Shown in pieces: positions 31,706 through 41,111 of a stretch of 64,000 nt of DNA (position 1 is the first letter of the stretch; every line of letters starts with the position of its first letter). Under the pieces are notes generated by a model. The model was not told where the DNA came from. It worked only from the letters and a program-made list of their open reading frames with translations, and did no database searches. The position numbers and the translations under genes are program-made. This DNA is from Microbacterium sp. AK009 (GTDB taxonomy: Bacteria; Actinomycetota; Actinomycetes; Actinomycetales; Microbacteriaceae), in assembly GCF_013410955.1 (NCBI RefSeq), contig NZ_JACCCG010000008.1:1-64000 (forward strand). Direction: 5' to 3'.

Positions 31706-33966
31706 GCACGGTCGACGTCGAGCTCGATATCTCCGGGATGACGTGCGCGTCGTGCGCGACCCGGATCGAACGCAAGCTGAACAAGCTTCCCGGTGTGGAA
31801 GCGTCGGTGAATTACGCCACCGAAAAAGCGCGTGTTCGCGGGAACGACGTCGACCCCGCCACCCTCATCGCCACCGTCGCATCCGCCGGATACCAGGCAG
31901 CCCTTCCCGCACCGCCGACGAGCGATGACATCGATGAGAACACCCCGGACCGTGAGGACGGCGAGGTCGGGACGCTGCGGCGGCGCCTGCTGATCAGTAC
32001 TGCACTGTCGTTGCCGGTGGCGGTGCTGTCGATGGTCCCGGCGTTGCAGTTCGAGTACTGGCAGTGGCTGGCCCTCACGCTCACCGCGCCGGTCGCGGTA
32101 TGGGGGGCGTGGCCCTTTCACCGGGCCGCGGCGGTCAACGCCCGTCACGGCGCGGCGACTATGGACACCCTCATCAGCGTCGGCGTGATCGCGGCGTTCG
32201 GGTGGTCCCTGTACGCACTGTTCTTCGGCGGGGCAGGTATGCCGGGGATGACGATGACCTTTACCCTCGTCGGCGCCCCGCAGGCGGGTGGCCATGAGAT
32301 CTACCTGGAAGTCGCGGCGCTGGTCACCGTATTCATCCTCGCCGGACGGTACGCCGAAGCACGCGCGAAGAAATCATCGTCGGAGGCGCTGCGGGCGTTG
32401 CTGGAGATGGGCGCGAAGCACGCTACAAAGCTCGTCGACGGCGTCGAACGGACGGTGCCGGTCGCGCAGCTCGCGGTCGGAGACACCGTACTGGTTCGAC
32501 CGGGGGAGAAGGTCCCCTCCGACGGGCTGGTGATCGATGGTTCCTCCGCGATCGACGCCAGTATGCTCACCGGAGAGTCGGTGCCCGTCGAAGTCGCCAC
32601 CGGTTCCCGTGTCGTCGGCGCCACGGTGAACGTCGGTGGTCGCCTCACGGTCGAAATCACCCGGGTCGGCGCGGACACAGAGCTTGCCCGCATGCGCCGG
32701 CTGATGGAGGAAGCTCAGACCGGCAAGGCCAAGGTGCAGCGCATCGCTGACCGCGTGTCTGCCGTTTTCGTCCCCATCGTCATCGGACTGGCCGTGGCCG
32801 CGTTCCTCGGCTGGACGATCGCCGGAGCCTCGCTCGAGCTGGCCTTCACCGCGGCGGTGGCCACCCTGATCATCGCGTGCCCCTGCGCGCTCGGGCTCGC
32901 CACCCCCACCGCGCTGCTGGTCGGGACCGGCCGCGGTTCCCAGCTGGGCATTCTGATCCGCGGACCGCAGGTGCTGGAGCAGACCCGCATGGTCGACACC
33001 ATCGTGCTCGATAAGACCGGCACCGTCACCACCGGTCAGATGACCGTCACCGACATTCGCCCCGCCCACGGCGTCACCCCGGACGAGCTGCTGCGCGTTG
33101 CTGGGGCGGTCGAGTCGGGATCTGAGCATCCGGTCGCCCGCGCCGTCGTCACTGCTGCACCCGCGAGCGGTTACGCGGACAGCTTCGCGTCGCACGCCGG
33201 GTTTGGCGTCCAGGGCATCGTGGACGGGGCGGCGATCGTCGCCGGCCGAGCGTCCTGGCTGGCCGATCAGTGGGGCATCCACCCGCCGGCCGAAGCCGCC
33301 GCTGAGCTGCGCGCTCTCGCGCAGAGTGGTACTGCGATCGCGGTCGGTCGCGACGGGGAGTACCTCGGCGCGATTGGGGTGGCCGACACGGTGAAGCCGA
33401 CCAGCGCCGCCGCGATCACCCGCTTCCAGGCGCTCGGGTTGCGCCCGGTGCTGCTGACCGGCGACAACGCCACCACCGCCGCGCGGATCGCCGCCGAGGT
33501 GGGTATCTCCGACGTGCACGCCGAGGTCACTCCTGCCGGAAAGCTTGATGTGATCCGCAAGCTCCAGGACGACGGGCACGTGGTCGCGATGGTCGGTGAC
33601 GGCGTCAATGACGCCGCGGCCCTCGCCGCCGCCGACCTCGGCCTGGCCATGGGGGGAGGCACGGACGCCGCGATCGCAGCCAGCGACATCACCATCGTCT
33701 CCGGCGACCTGGCCGTCGTCGTGGACGCGATCCGCCTCGCCCGCCGCACTCTCGGCACCATCAAGGGAAACCTGTTCTGGGCGTTCGCGTACAACGTCGC
33801 CGCCATTCCGATAGCCATGGCCGGCCTGCTCAATCCTCTCGTCGCTGCGGCGGCGATGGCGTTGTCATCGGTGTTCGTGGTGACCAACAGCCTTCGGCTG
33901 CGCCGGTTCCGACCCGACCCGGCACCCGCCCCTACGACCCCCGTTCCCGTGCCCCAACCGGCCTGA
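31702..33966 (+). CDS. copA: Cu(I)-exporting P1B-1 ATPase
   Basis: 754 residues: one N-terminal HMA domain ([15 protein letters not shown]), eight TM, TGES, the transport motif [29 protein letters not shown], and C-terminal FAYNVAAIP and [12 protein letters not shown]. These match the Cu(I) P1B-1 class. It is expressed from the CsoR promoter with its chaperone; copB follows after 40 bp with its own SD. Confidence 0.95.
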   Translation: MSTVDVELDISGMTCASCATRIERKLNKLPGVEASVNYATEKARVRGNDVDPATLIATVASAGYQAALPAPPTSDDIDENTPDREDGEVGTLRRRLLISTALSLPVAVLSMVPALQFEYWQWLALTLTAPVAVWGAWPFHRAAAVNARHGAATMDTLISVGVIAAFGWSLYALFFGGAGMPGMTMTFTLVGAPQAGGHEIYLEVAALVTVFILAGRYAEARAKKSSSEALRALLEMGAKHATKLVDGVERTVPVAQLAVGDTVLVRPGEKVPSDGLVIDGSSAIDASMLTGESVPVEVATGSRVVGATVNVGGRLTVEITRVGADTELARMRRLMEEAQTGKAKVQRIADRVSAVFVPIVIGLAVAAFLGWTIAGASLELAFTAAVATLIIACPCALGLATPTALLVGTGRGSQLGILIRGPQVLEQTRMVDTIVLDKTGTVTTGQMTVTDIRPAHGVTPDELLRVAGAVESGSEHPVARAVVTAAPASGYADSFASHAGFGVQGIVDGAAIVAGRASWLADQWGIHPPAEAAAELRALAQSGTAIAVGRDGEYLGAIGVADTVKPTSAAAITRFQALGLRPVLLTGDNATTAARIAAEVGISDVHAEVTPAGKLDVIRKLQDDGHVVAMVGDGVNDAAALAAADLGLAMGGGTDAAIAASDITIVSGDLAVVVDAIRLARRTLGTIKGNLFWAFAYNVAAIPIAMAGLLNPLVAAAAMALSSVFVVTNSLRLRRFRPDPAPAPTTPVPVPQPA

Positions 33967-34006
33967 ACGTGCCCCCGCACCGGCGCACCCAGAGAAGGAG
34001 GCTCCG

Positions 34007-36130
34007 ATGAGCCAGCACGACCACCACAACCACCACGCCCCGGCGGCCACCGCCGAACACGACCACGCGGCGATGAGTCACCCGCAGAGCGAAGACGAGC
34101 GGGCACCCGCCGCCGGACAGTCCGGGCACGGCCACGCCGACCACGGCGGGCACGCCGGACACGGCGATCACGTTGCCCGGTTCCGGCGCCTGTTCTGGAT
34201 CATGCTGATTCTCGCTGTGCCGGTCGTGGGGTTCTCCACGATGTTCTCGATGCTGATTGGATACCCGCTGCCGGACGCCGCATGGGTGGAATGGGTGTCC
34301 CCCATCCTCGGCACCGTCATGTATGTGTGGGGTGGCGCCCCGTTCCTCACCGGTGCCGTCAGCGAGCTCCGTGCCCGCAAGCCCGGCATGATGCTCCTCA
34401 TCGCCCTCGCGATCACCGTCGCATTCCTCGCCTCGTGGGGGGCCAGCATAGGGCTGCTGCACCACGAGCTGGACTTCTGGTGGGAGCTGGCGCTGCTGAT
34501 CGTCATCATGCTCCTCGGGCACTGGATCGAGATGCGTTCCCTCGCCCAGACCACCTCCGCGCTGGACTCTCTCGCCGCGCTCCTGCCCGACGAGGCCGAA
34601 AAGGTTGACGGGGACAGCACTGTCACCGTCGCCCCCGCCGATCTGCAAGTTGGTGACGTCGTCGTTGTCCGCCCCGGCGGGCGGGTCCCCGCGGATGGTC
34701 GGATCGTGCAGGGCACGGCCAGCATGGACGAGTCGATGATCACTGGCGAATCCCGCCCGGTTCGCCGCAGCGACGGCGACCAGGTCATCGCAGGCACCGT
34801 CGCCACCGACTCCGGGGTGAGGGTGGAAATCACTGCGGTCGGGGAGGACACCGCGCTGGCCGGCATCCAGAAACTCGTCACCGAAGCGCAGAACTCCTCC
34901 TCTCACGCACAACGCCTCGCGGACCGTGCCGCCGGGTGGCTGTTCTGGTTCGCTCTCGGGGCGGCCGCGATCACAGCCACGGTCTGGACCTTGGTCGGGC
35001 TCCCCGACCAAGCCGTGATCCGCACCATCACCGTCCTCGTCATCGCCTGCCCGCACGCCCTGGGCCTTGCCATCCCGCTGGTGGTGTCCATCGCGACCGA
35101 GCGCGCCGCCCGCGGCGGTGTGCTCGTGAAAGACCGCCTCGCGCTGGAGAGCATGCGCACCGTCGACACGGTCCTGTTCGACAAGACCGGCACCCTCACC
35201 AAGGGCACCCCCGCCGTCACCGCGATCGACCCGGCCGCTGGTATCGACGCAGACGAGCTGCTCACGTGGGCCGCCGCCGCCGAAGCAGACTCGGAACACC
35301 CTCTGGCTCGGGCGATCGTGAACGCCGCGCACGAGAAGCAGTTCACCGTTCCCGCTGCCGTCGACTTTCAGTCCTCACCGGCCGTCGGTGTCCGTGCGCG
35401 GGTGACCGGTCGCACCGTCCAGGTCGGCGGCCCGTACATGCTGAAGCAGGAGGGCGCGGCCGAGCTGCCGGTCGCGGATGAGTGGCGCAACGAGGGCGCG
35501 ATCATCCTGCACGTTCTCGTCGACGGGCAGGTCGCAGGGGCATTGCGCCTGGCAGACGAGATCCGTCCCGAATCCCGCGCGGCCGTCGACGCGCTACATC
35601 AGCGGGGTGTGCAGGTCGTCATGATCACCGGAGACGCCGAAGCGGTCGCCGCCTCCGTCGCCGCCGACCTCGGTATCGACCGGTTCTTCGCCGGAGTCCG
35701 GCCGGAGGACAAGGCGTCCAAGGTCAAGGAGCTTCAAAGCGAAGGCCGCAAGGTCGCCATGGTCGGTGACGGGGTCAACGATGCACCGGCTCTCGCGCAA
35801 GCCGACGTCGGTATCGCCATCGGTGCGGGCACCGATGTGGCGATAGCGTCCGCCGGTGTCATTCTTGCCAGTGACGATCCCCGCTCCGTGCTGTCGGTGA
35901 TCGAGTTGTCTCGCGCCAGCTACCGCAAGATGAAGCAGAACCTGTGGTGGGCCGCCGGGTACAACCTCATCTCCGTCCCGCTCGCCGCCGGGGTACTCGC
36001 CCCCGTCGGGTTCGTCCTACCCATGTCTGTCGGCGCCATCCTGATGTCGCTGTCCACCATCGTCGTCGCCCTCAACGCTCAACTACTGCGACGCCTCAAC
36101 CTCAGCCCGGACGCGGTTACCGACCGCTGA
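34007..36130 (+). CDS. copB: CopB-type copper/silver P1B-3 ATPase
   Basis: 707 residues. The cytoplasmic N-terminus is His-rich (HDHHNHHAP, GHGHADHGGHAGHGDH; about 16 His in the first 60). The transport motif is CPHALGLAIP, diagnostic of P1B-3. TGES, DKTGT, SEHP, GDGVNDAPAL, YNLISVPLAAGVLAP and SVGAILMSLSTIVVA follow. SD AGAAGGAGG precedes ATG 34007. It complements CopA by handling Cu(II)/Ag(I) or high loads. Confidence 0.95.
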   Translation: MSQHDHHNHHAPAATAEHDHAAMSHPQSEDERAPAAGQSGHGHADHGGHAGHGDHVARFRRLFWIMLILAVPVVGFSTMFSMLIGYPLPDAAWVEWVSPILGTVMYVWGGAPFLTGAVSELRARKPGMMLLIALAITVAFLASWGASIGLLHHELDFWWELALLIVIMLLGHWIEMRSLAQTTSALDSLAALLPDEAEKVDGDSTVTVAPADLQVGDVVVVRPGGRVPADGRIVQGTASMDESMITGESRPVRRSDGDQVIAGTVATDSGVRVEITAVGEDTALAGIQKLVTEAQNSSSHAQRLADRAAGWLFWFALGAAAITATVWTLVGLPDQAVIRTITVLVIACPHALGLAIPLVVSIATERAARGGVLVKDRLALESMRTVDTVLFDKTGTLTKGTPAVTAIDPAAGIDADELLTWAAAAEADSEHPLARAIVNAAHEKQFTVPAAVDFQSSPAVGVRARVTGRTVQVGGPYMLKQEGAAELPVADEWRNEGAIILHVLVDGQVAGALRLADEIRPESRAAVDALHQRGVQVVMITGDAEAVAASVAADLGIDRFFAGVRPEDKASKVKELQSEGRKVAMVGDGVNDAPALAQADVGIAIGAGTDVAIASAGVILASDDPRSVLSVIELSRASYRKMKQNLWWAAGYNLISVPLAAGVLAPVGFVLPMSVGAILMSLSTIVVALNAQLLRRLNLSPDAVTDR

Positions 36131-36165
36131 CAGGAGTGACGTACCGTGGAAGGGAGGGAGGTGAC

Positions 36166-36597
36166 ATGTCGCTGATCACACTGACAGACCGGCTCCACGC
36201 CGGACGGTCGATAGCCCGCACCCTTCTGCTGCTCATCGCGTTGACCGCCGCGGTCATCGTCGGCCTGCTGGCCATGCACTCCCTCAACACCCACACCGCC
36301 GCCCAGACCGGCCACCAAGCCACCGTCGCCACCGCCAGTGTCACCGTGGATGATCACCACTCCGGTGCCACCGTGACGGACGAAGGGTGTGCGGATTGTG
36401 GCTCAGGCCACGCCGACATGTTGGCCATGGCGTGTGTGCTGGCGCTGCTGGCTAGCGTGCTGCTGCTGGCCCGACTCCGCCCGAGCCAGGTGTGGTTGTC
36501 GGTCCTGCCACGCCCGCGGCCACTCAGTGCCGCGCTTCCCGGCAGGCCGAGGCTGCGGCCGCCTTCTCTCACAGCTCTCTGCATCAGTCGTACGTGA
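36166..36597 (+). CDS. Small His/Cys-containing membrane protein, DUF6153-like
   Basis: 143 residues from ATG 36166 (SD GGGAGGTGA). TM1 is at about 20-40, then an extracytoplasmic His/Cys stretch (DDHHSGATVTDEGCADCGSGH), TM2 at about 85-105, and a Pro-rich basic tail ending LCISRT. The paralogue at 5520 shares the layout. The HH and CxxC could bind copper; the family function is unknown. The frame opens far upstream as a shadow of copB. Confidence 0.65.
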   Translation: MSLITLTDRLHAGRSIARTLLLLIALTAAVIVGLLAMHSLNTHTAAQTGHQATVATASVTVDDHHSGATVTDEGCADCGSGHADMLAMACVLALLASVLLLARLRPSQVWLSVLPRPRPLSAALPGRPRLRPPSLTALCISRT

Positions 36598-36604
36598 TGC
36601 GGCC

Positions 36605-36628
36605 GAGCCGGCGCACTCCTGCCGGCTC
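36605..36628 (+). terminator. Hairpin after the DUF6153-like gene
   Basis: GAGCCGGC (36605-36612), 8-base loop, GCCGGCTC (36621-36628), followed by CGCCTTTAC. It lies 7 bp after the stop and is a likely rho-independent-type stem. Confidence 0.5.
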
Positions 36629-36693
36629 CGCCTTTACGCACCTGTCGATGCGACCGGTGTTCGTTCACGTACCCCTGTATTTGGAGAACCCTG

Positions 36694-37308
36694 ATGAAGA
36701 TTCGTACCGCAGCGACCGCTGCGCTCACCCTCGCCGCCGCCCTCACCCTCGCCGGCTGCGCCGACGGCTCCGGCTCGGAGTCCATGCCTGGCATGGACCA
36801 CGGCAGCAGCTCGTCCCCGTCCTCATCGTCCACGGTGACCGCGGACTTCAACGACGCGGATGTGATGTTCGCGCAGATGATGATCCCTCACCATCAGCAG
36901 GCCGTCGAGATGGCTGACATGATCCTGGACAAGGAGGGCATCGACCCGGGTGTGCTGACCCTGGCCTCGGACATCAAGGCCGCCCAGCAGCCCGAGATCG
37001 ACCAGCTGCAGTCCTGGCTGACCGAGTGGGGTGCCGACATGCCCGATATGGACAGCATGGAGGGCATGGATCACGGCGGCGGCATGATGAGCGAGGACGA
37101 CATGGCCGCGCTGGAAGCCGCCACCGGCGCCGAGGCGTCCCGGCTGTTCCTCGAGCAGATGACGATGCACCATGAAGGCGCGATCGAGATGGCCCAGGAC
37201 GAAGTCGACAACGGCCAGAACGCTGACGCGGTCGCGATGGCGCAGACCATCGTCGACACGCAGACCGCCGAGATTACCGAGATGCAGGAACTGCTCGCGC
37301 AGCTCTAA
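36694..37308 (+). CDS. DUF305 lipoprotein
   Basis: 204 residues: lipobox LTLAGCADG (Cys near 22), a Met/His/Ser linker (MPGMDHGSSS), and DUF305 halves MFAQMMIPHHQQAVEMADMI and FLEQMTMHHEGAIEMAQDEV separated by a Met/Asp/His-rich loop (DMPDMDSMEGMDHGGGMM). This is a strong candidate copper-binding surface lipoprotein. It is flanked by hairpins on both sides and preceded by TTTGGAG. Confidence 0.9.
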   Translation: MKIRTAATAALTLAAALTLAGCADGSGSESMPGMDHGSSSSPSSSSTVTADFNDADVMFAQMMIPHHQQAVEMADMILDKEGIDPGVLTLASDIKAAQQPEIDQLQSWLTEWGADMPDMDSMEGMDHGGGMMSEDDMAALEAATGAEASRLFLEQMTMHHEGAIEMAQDEVDNGQNADAVAMAQTIVDTQTAEITEMQELLAQL

Positions 37309-37319
37309 CGCACCCCACC

Positions 37320-37350
37320 GGTGAGGACGCTCCGCAGGGGCGTCCTCACC
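37320..37350 (+). terminator. Strong hairpin after the DUF305 lipoprotein
   Basis: GGTGAGGACGC (37320-37330) and GCGTCCTCACC (37340-37350) form an 11-bp perfect stem with a 9-base loop, 11 bp after the stop. Confidence 0.6.
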
Positions 37351-37370
37351 CTGGAATCGAAAGGGTGCGA

Positions 37371-38207
37371 ATGCGCATTCACCTGCGCGCGACGGCGAGC
37401 TTCGTCGCGCTCACCAGCTTGCTGCTCACCGGCTGCGCCGCAGCCGAACCGCCATCGACCGGCAGCGACCACGCCGACACGGCGCTGTCTCACGTTCACG
37501 CGATCGTGCCCGCGCCAGACGATGACGGCTTCCTTCTCGGCACCCACGAGGGCCTCTACGCCGCCACCGCTGACGGGCAACTCGGCTCCCGCGTCGGCAG
37601 CTACAGCTTCGATGCGATGGGCCTCACCGCCGTCGACGACACCCTCATCGCCTCCGGCCATCCCGGCCGGGGCACCCCCGGGGAGCTTGGGGAGGGAAAC
37701 CTTGGCATCATCCGCAGCAGCGACGGCGGCATGACATGGGAGCCGGTGGCGTTCACCGGCGAGAAAGACTTCCACGTCCTCACCGCCGGACCGGACGGCA
37801 CCCTGTACGGACAGGAAACCGGCGACGGCCTCATCTTGGCGAGCACCGACCTCGGTGCCACGTGGGCTCCAACAGGCGCGACTCTGCTTGTCTTCGGTCT
37901 CGCCGTCGACGCTACGGGCCGTATCATCGCCGCGACCCCGGACGGACTCCGCGTCAGTACCGATCGCGGAGCAACATTCGGTCCCGTTCCGGACGCCCCC
38001 AGCCTTTTTGTCATCGCCTCATCCCCGGACCGTGAACGCCTCATCGGCGTCGGAACGAAGGGGGCCATCTGGAGCAGCACGACCGCTGATCCAGTGTGGC
38101 GGAACGTTGGTTCCGTGCACGGCACCGGTCAGGCAATCACCGTCACCGATGCCGGCGACATCCTCGTCGTCGATGACAGCGGGCTGAGCCTGCTTCCCGC
38201 CTCCTAG
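37371..38207 (+). CDS. Asp-box beta-propeller lipoprotein (F510_1955-like)
   Basis: 278 residues from ATG 37371 (GTG 37365 is also possible). Lipobox LLLTGCAAA. The mature part starts with a conserved LSHVHAIVP and carries BNR/Asp-box repeats (SSDGGMTWEP, STDLGATWAP, STDRGATFGP), giving a sialidase-like propeller. Such proteins are annotated as F510_1955-type glycosylhydrolases and recur beside DUF305/copper genes; I see no proof of glycosidase activity. A surface copper or redox role is equally plausible. Confidence 0.75.
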   Translation: MRIHLRATASFVALTSLLLTGCAAAEPPSTGSDHADTALSHVHAIVPAPDDDGFLLGTHEGLYAATADGQLGSRVGSYSFDAMGLTAVDDTLIASGHPGRGTPGELGEGNLGIIRSSDGGMTWEPVAFTGEKDFHVLTAGPDGTLYGQETGDGLILASTDLGATWAPTGATLLVFGLAVDATGRIIAATPDGLRVSTDRGATFGPVPDAPSLFVIASSPDRERLIGVGTKGAIWSSTTADPVWRNVGSVHGTGQAITVTDAGDILVVDDSGLSLLPAS

Positions 38208-38234
38208 CTGACGCTCACCCGAGAGACCACACAC

Positions 38235-39332
38235 GTGCCCGACCTCACCGCCGAAGCTCCCACACGCCGCCGGTCCACCCGACCGCGCCACACAACCACC
38301 AAAGAACCGGCCGAGGCTCCGACGCATCGCATCGAGCCCGTCCTAACGCGACGCCAAGCACGCGCTCGCGCCTCCACGCACAAAACCCTCAGCACCCCTG
38401 CCCACACGACGCCCCGCGACCAACAGCCGCGAGACGCCCGGTCGAACAATGACACAGTGGCACCGGGGGATGGACACCCGCCGATCGATCCCTTCGAAGC
38501 CGCGGCCCGCCTGTTCTCCTTCACTTCAGCACCAGCAACGGAAGACGCCACCGAGAAATCAGCCAGTTCGACCCGGGGTATCCCACCCGAGCAGGAAAGG
38601 CATGTGGGCGCGTCAGCCACTGTGCGTCGCCGTTCCGCTGGCCTACGGGCGGCTTTTCTCTCGGCACGCATCGTCGGGCTCGTCGGCGTTCTGACCATCG
38701 GTATGACCGTCGACGCCGAAGCCCTTCCCCATGAGCACGACGACACCGTCTCGACTCCCCGCAGCGCGCTCAGCGAGGACATCCAGGCGTACGTGACATC
38801 AGCAGAAGCCGGAACCGATGTCAGCCTCAGCCGCGACAGCTACTCCACCGGCACGCTGGTCGACCTTGCGGGCACCGCCGGCATCGTCAACTACTCGGAT
38901 GCAGTGTTCCGCAATGACCCCACTTGCGCGGTCCAATGGCCCTACGCGGTCGGGGTGCCCGTCACCTACGGATTCGGCATGCGCAGCGGCAAGATGCACG
39001 AGGGCACCGACTTCGTTCCCGGCGCCGGTGCGCACATCCAAGCCGTCGCAGACGGCGTCGTGCGCGTCGCGACCGACAACGGTGGGGCCTTCGGCGTCAC
39101 CATCGTGATCGATCACGTCATCGATGGCCAAACGGTGTCCAGCCGCTATGCCCACATGGAGTACGACTCTCGGCAGGTCGAGGTCGGTGACACCGTCCGT
39201 GTCGGCCAGTACATCGGTCGCACCGGCGACACCGGCCGGTCCTTCGGGGCTCACCTGCACTTTGAAGTTCTCCAAGGTGGCACCACGGCCACCGACCCTC
39301 TGCTCTGGCTGCGCGCCCACGCGGTCTGCTGA
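38235..39332 (+). CDS. M23-family peptidase with long disordered N-terminus
   Basis: 365 residues from GTG 38235. Residues 1-130 are Thr/Pro/Arg-rich and likely disordered; a hydrophobic segment near 138-160 (AAFLSARIVGLVGVLTIGMT) anchors it. Then VSLSRDSYSTGTLVD and an M23 domain with KMHEGTDFVPG, SRYAHMEYDS and GAHLHFEVLQ. It is a paralogue of the 16335 peptidase (shared RDSY segment). It follows the propeller lipoprotein after 27 bp. Confidence 0.85.
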   Translation: MPDLTAEAPTRRRSTRPRHTTTKEPAEAPTHRIEPVLTRRQARARASTHKTLSTPAHTTPRDQQPRDARSNNDTVAPGDGHPPIDPFEAAARLFSFTSAPATEDATEKSASSTRGIPPEQERHVGASATVRRRSAGLRAAFLSARIVGLVGVLTIGMTVDAEALPHEHDDTVSTPRSALSEDIQAYVTSAEAGTDVSLSRDSYSTGTLVDLAGTAGIVNYSDAVFRNDPTCAVQWPYAVGVPVTYGFGMRSGKMHEGTDFVPGAGAHIQAVADGVVRVATDNGGAFGVTIVIDHVIDGQTVSSRYAHMEYDSRQVEVGDTVRVGQYIGRTGDTGRSFGAHLHFEVLQGGTTATDPLLWLRAHAVC

Positions 39333-39370
39333 AAACCCCCTGCGTCTCACCCCGAGGCGCCCCCCAGACT

Positions 39371-39411
39371 GGAGCCGCCGCGTGTTTTTCACCGCCCCGC
39401 GCGGCGGCTCC
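39371..39411 (+). terminator. Hairpin after the M23 gene
   Basis: GGAGCCGCCGCG (39371-39382) pairs perfectly with CGCGGCGGCTCC (39400-39411) across a 17-base loop containing TTTTT. The stretch 39412-39554 shows no other clear element. Confidence 0.55.
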
Positions 39412-39554
39412 TTCATCGCGCCCCGACTCTTACAAGCTGGCGAGGACAGCGCGCCCGATATCGCGCATCCCGACCATGTGCAAGTCCCCTGCCGGGTTCG
39501 GCTCCCTCGGCTTACTGTCGGGGTGGGCGGTGATCGACCGAGAGGAAGACCACC

Positions 39555-39956
39555 ATGGTCATTCAAGAAATGCTGAACACCTACCCGCGCGACTTGGGAA
39601 ACATCGACCGCGACAAGCTGGTCGCGTGCATCGAGGCCTGCCTCGAGTGCGCCCAAGCGTGCACCGCGTGCGCCGACGCATGTCTCAGTGAAGACATGGT
39701 CGCCGACCTCACCAAGTGCATCCGCACCAACCTGGACTGCGCAGACCTCTGTGAGGCAACAGGCCGGATCCTTTCTCGCCACACCGGCTACGACGCCAAT
39801 CTCATCCGGGCTGCCCTCGAAGCCTGCCGCACCGCGTGTGCTAGCTGCGCGGACGAATGCGAACAGCACGCCGACATGCATGACCACTGCCGCATCTGCG
39901 CCGAAGCGTGCCGTCGCTGCGAGAACGCCTGCGCTGAGCTACTCAACACCCTCTGA
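39555..39956 (+). CDS. Cys-rich four-helix copper-storage-like protein (Csp/DUF326)
   Basis: 133 residues with about 17 Cys in CxxxC spacing along helices (CIEACLECAQACTACADACL, CIRTNLDCADLCEATG, CRTACASCADECEQH, CRICAEACRRCENAC). This is the Csp-type four-helix bundle that can load many Cu(I) ions in its core. No signal peptide, so it is probably cytosolic (Csp3-like). ATG 39555 follows AGAGGAAGA. Confidence 0.9.
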   Translation: MVIQEMLNTYPRDLGNIDRDKLVACIEACLECAQACTACADACLSEDMVADLTKCIRTNLDCADLCEATGRILSRHTGYDANLIRAALEACRTACASCADECEQHADMHDHCRICAEACRRCENACAELLNTL

Positions 39957-40006
39957 TCACACCCCTCGCCCACCGAAGATCTCCGAACGAAAGGGGTCTC
40001 TTTCCC

Positions 40007-40597
40007 ATGCCTTCAAACAGCAATGCAGGCACCGGCCAAAGTCAGCAGAAGGCCCACAAGCCGATGAACATGTACATCCGATTCGGCGCGATGATCCTCA
40101 CAGCGATGGTCATCATGTACTGGGTGATGTTCGTGGGCTCCTGGCAATGGAGCCACATCCGCTTCAGCGAAAGCCGCGTATTCATGGCTCTCACCATGGG
40201 TGGCACCATGGTCCTCGTCATGCTCGGCTGGATGCTGAACATGTACAGGAACACCAAAGCCAATATCGCCATCATCGCGGCCGGCTTGCTGCTCATCGGC
40301 GGGGGCGTGTTCCTCGACCGCAGCCAGATCCTGGTGAACGACACAGGATTCATGAACTCGATGATCCCGCACCACTCACTCGCCATCACGCGATCGGAGC
40401 GCGCCCAGATCCAAGACGTACGGGTGTGTGAACTCGCTGTCGAAATCAGCGAAGCGCAGCGACGCGAGATCTTCGAAATGGAGTGGCTCATCCAAGACAT
40501 CGAACGCAACGGCGCAGCGACGACATCGGCAGACGCGGAAGCACGCCCAGTGCCTTCCTACAGCGAATCGGCAGAACGTCGCTGCCCTACGGAGTAG
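40007..40597 (+). CDS. Membrane DUF305 protein
   Basis: 196 residues: TM helices at about 25-45, 60-80 and 85-105, then a single DUF305-like segment FMNSMIPHHSLAITRSERAQ and VCELAVEISEAQRREIFEMEW. Met/His-containing helices (MYWVMFVG) are consistent with copper contact. It is the last gene of the copper block; SD GAAAGGGG upstream. Confidence 0.85.
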   Translation: MPSNSNAGTGQSQQKAHKPMNMYIRFGAMILTAMVIMYWVMFVGSWQWSHIRFSESRVFMALTMGGTMVLVMLGWMLNMYRNTKANIAIIAAGLLLIGGGVFLDRSQILVNDTGFMNSMIPHHSLAITRSERAQIQDVRVCELAVEISEAQRREIFEMEWLIQDIERNGAATTSADAEARPVPSYSESAERRCPTE

Positions 40598-40604
40598 AGC
40601 CGTT

Positions 40605-40623
40605 CCTCCACGAGCGGTGGAGG
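40605..40623 (+). terminator. Hairpin ending the copper block
   Basis: CCTCCAC (40605-40611), GAGCG loop, GTGGAGG (40617-40623), 8 bp after the stop. The following 190 bases (40624-40813) contain no gene I can support. Confidence 0.5.
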
Positions 40624-40813
40624 CAAACGTGCAGCGTGGAGGGAACCGACGGCTGGACCCGACCGCTTTGGCCCGACCCACACCTTCAGCTGGGTCCAGG
40701 CTGACGTCTGCCCCGCGGCACGTGCATCGTTGATGCTGCGCCGAAAACGATCGGTTCTGAGCAGGACCGCAGCCGCGCAGCGTGCCTCCCGAAAATCCGG
40801 GAAAGTTCGGATG

Positions 40814-40871
40814 CTCAAAACCCTTGTCAAAACCCCATTCTGTGCAAAACCTCCTCTATAGGTTTTTGAGC
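40814..40871. promoter_or_regulatory. Operator cluster of the Fic toxin-antitoxin locus
   Basis: CAAAACC occurs at 40816, 40828 and 40845. AAAACCT (40846-40852) is mirrored by AGGTTTT (40860-40866), and GCTCAAAACC (40814-40823) by GGTTTTTGAGC (40861-40871). The sites sit 40-90 bp before the antitoxin start, as expected for toxin-antitoxin autoregulation. Which protein binds is unknown. Confidence 0.45.
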
Positions 40872-40907
40872 AAGTCGGGTAGACTAGAGACAACGAGGGA
40901 GGCCACC

Positions 40908-41111
40908 ATGAGCGTCAGGACCGCCAGCACCATTTCCGCGGCCGAGCGCGAGCTGCGCGAGCGCGTCGTGGCCGACGCCGCACACAGCTCCGCGATGGAG
41001 GGCCTGACCGCCGGCCCCGAGTACCGCGCCGATGCCGCCGCCTACGCGGCGGGGGAGTTCGACGTCGACGAGCTGGGACGCCGCACGCGGGCCCGCTGGG
41101 GCCTTGCCTGA
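40908..41111 (+). CDS. VbhA-like Fic antitoxin
   Basis: 67 residues. The inhibitory helix motif is visible as DAAHSSAMEGL (S-x-x-E-G), which inserts into the Fic active site and blocks ATP gamma-phosphate binding in class I antitoxins. The C-terminal part GEFDVDELGRRTRARW fits the antitoxin_VbhA family. SD CGAGGGAGG precedes ATG 40908. The fic gene starts 8 bp inside its end. Confidence 0.88.
   Translation: MSVRTASTISAAERELRERVVADAAHSSAMEGLTAGPEYRADAAAYAAGEFDVDELGRRTRARWGLA

Noticed and set aside
33932..35332. 466-codon minus-strand ORF
   Set aside because: Antisense to copB; shadow composition.
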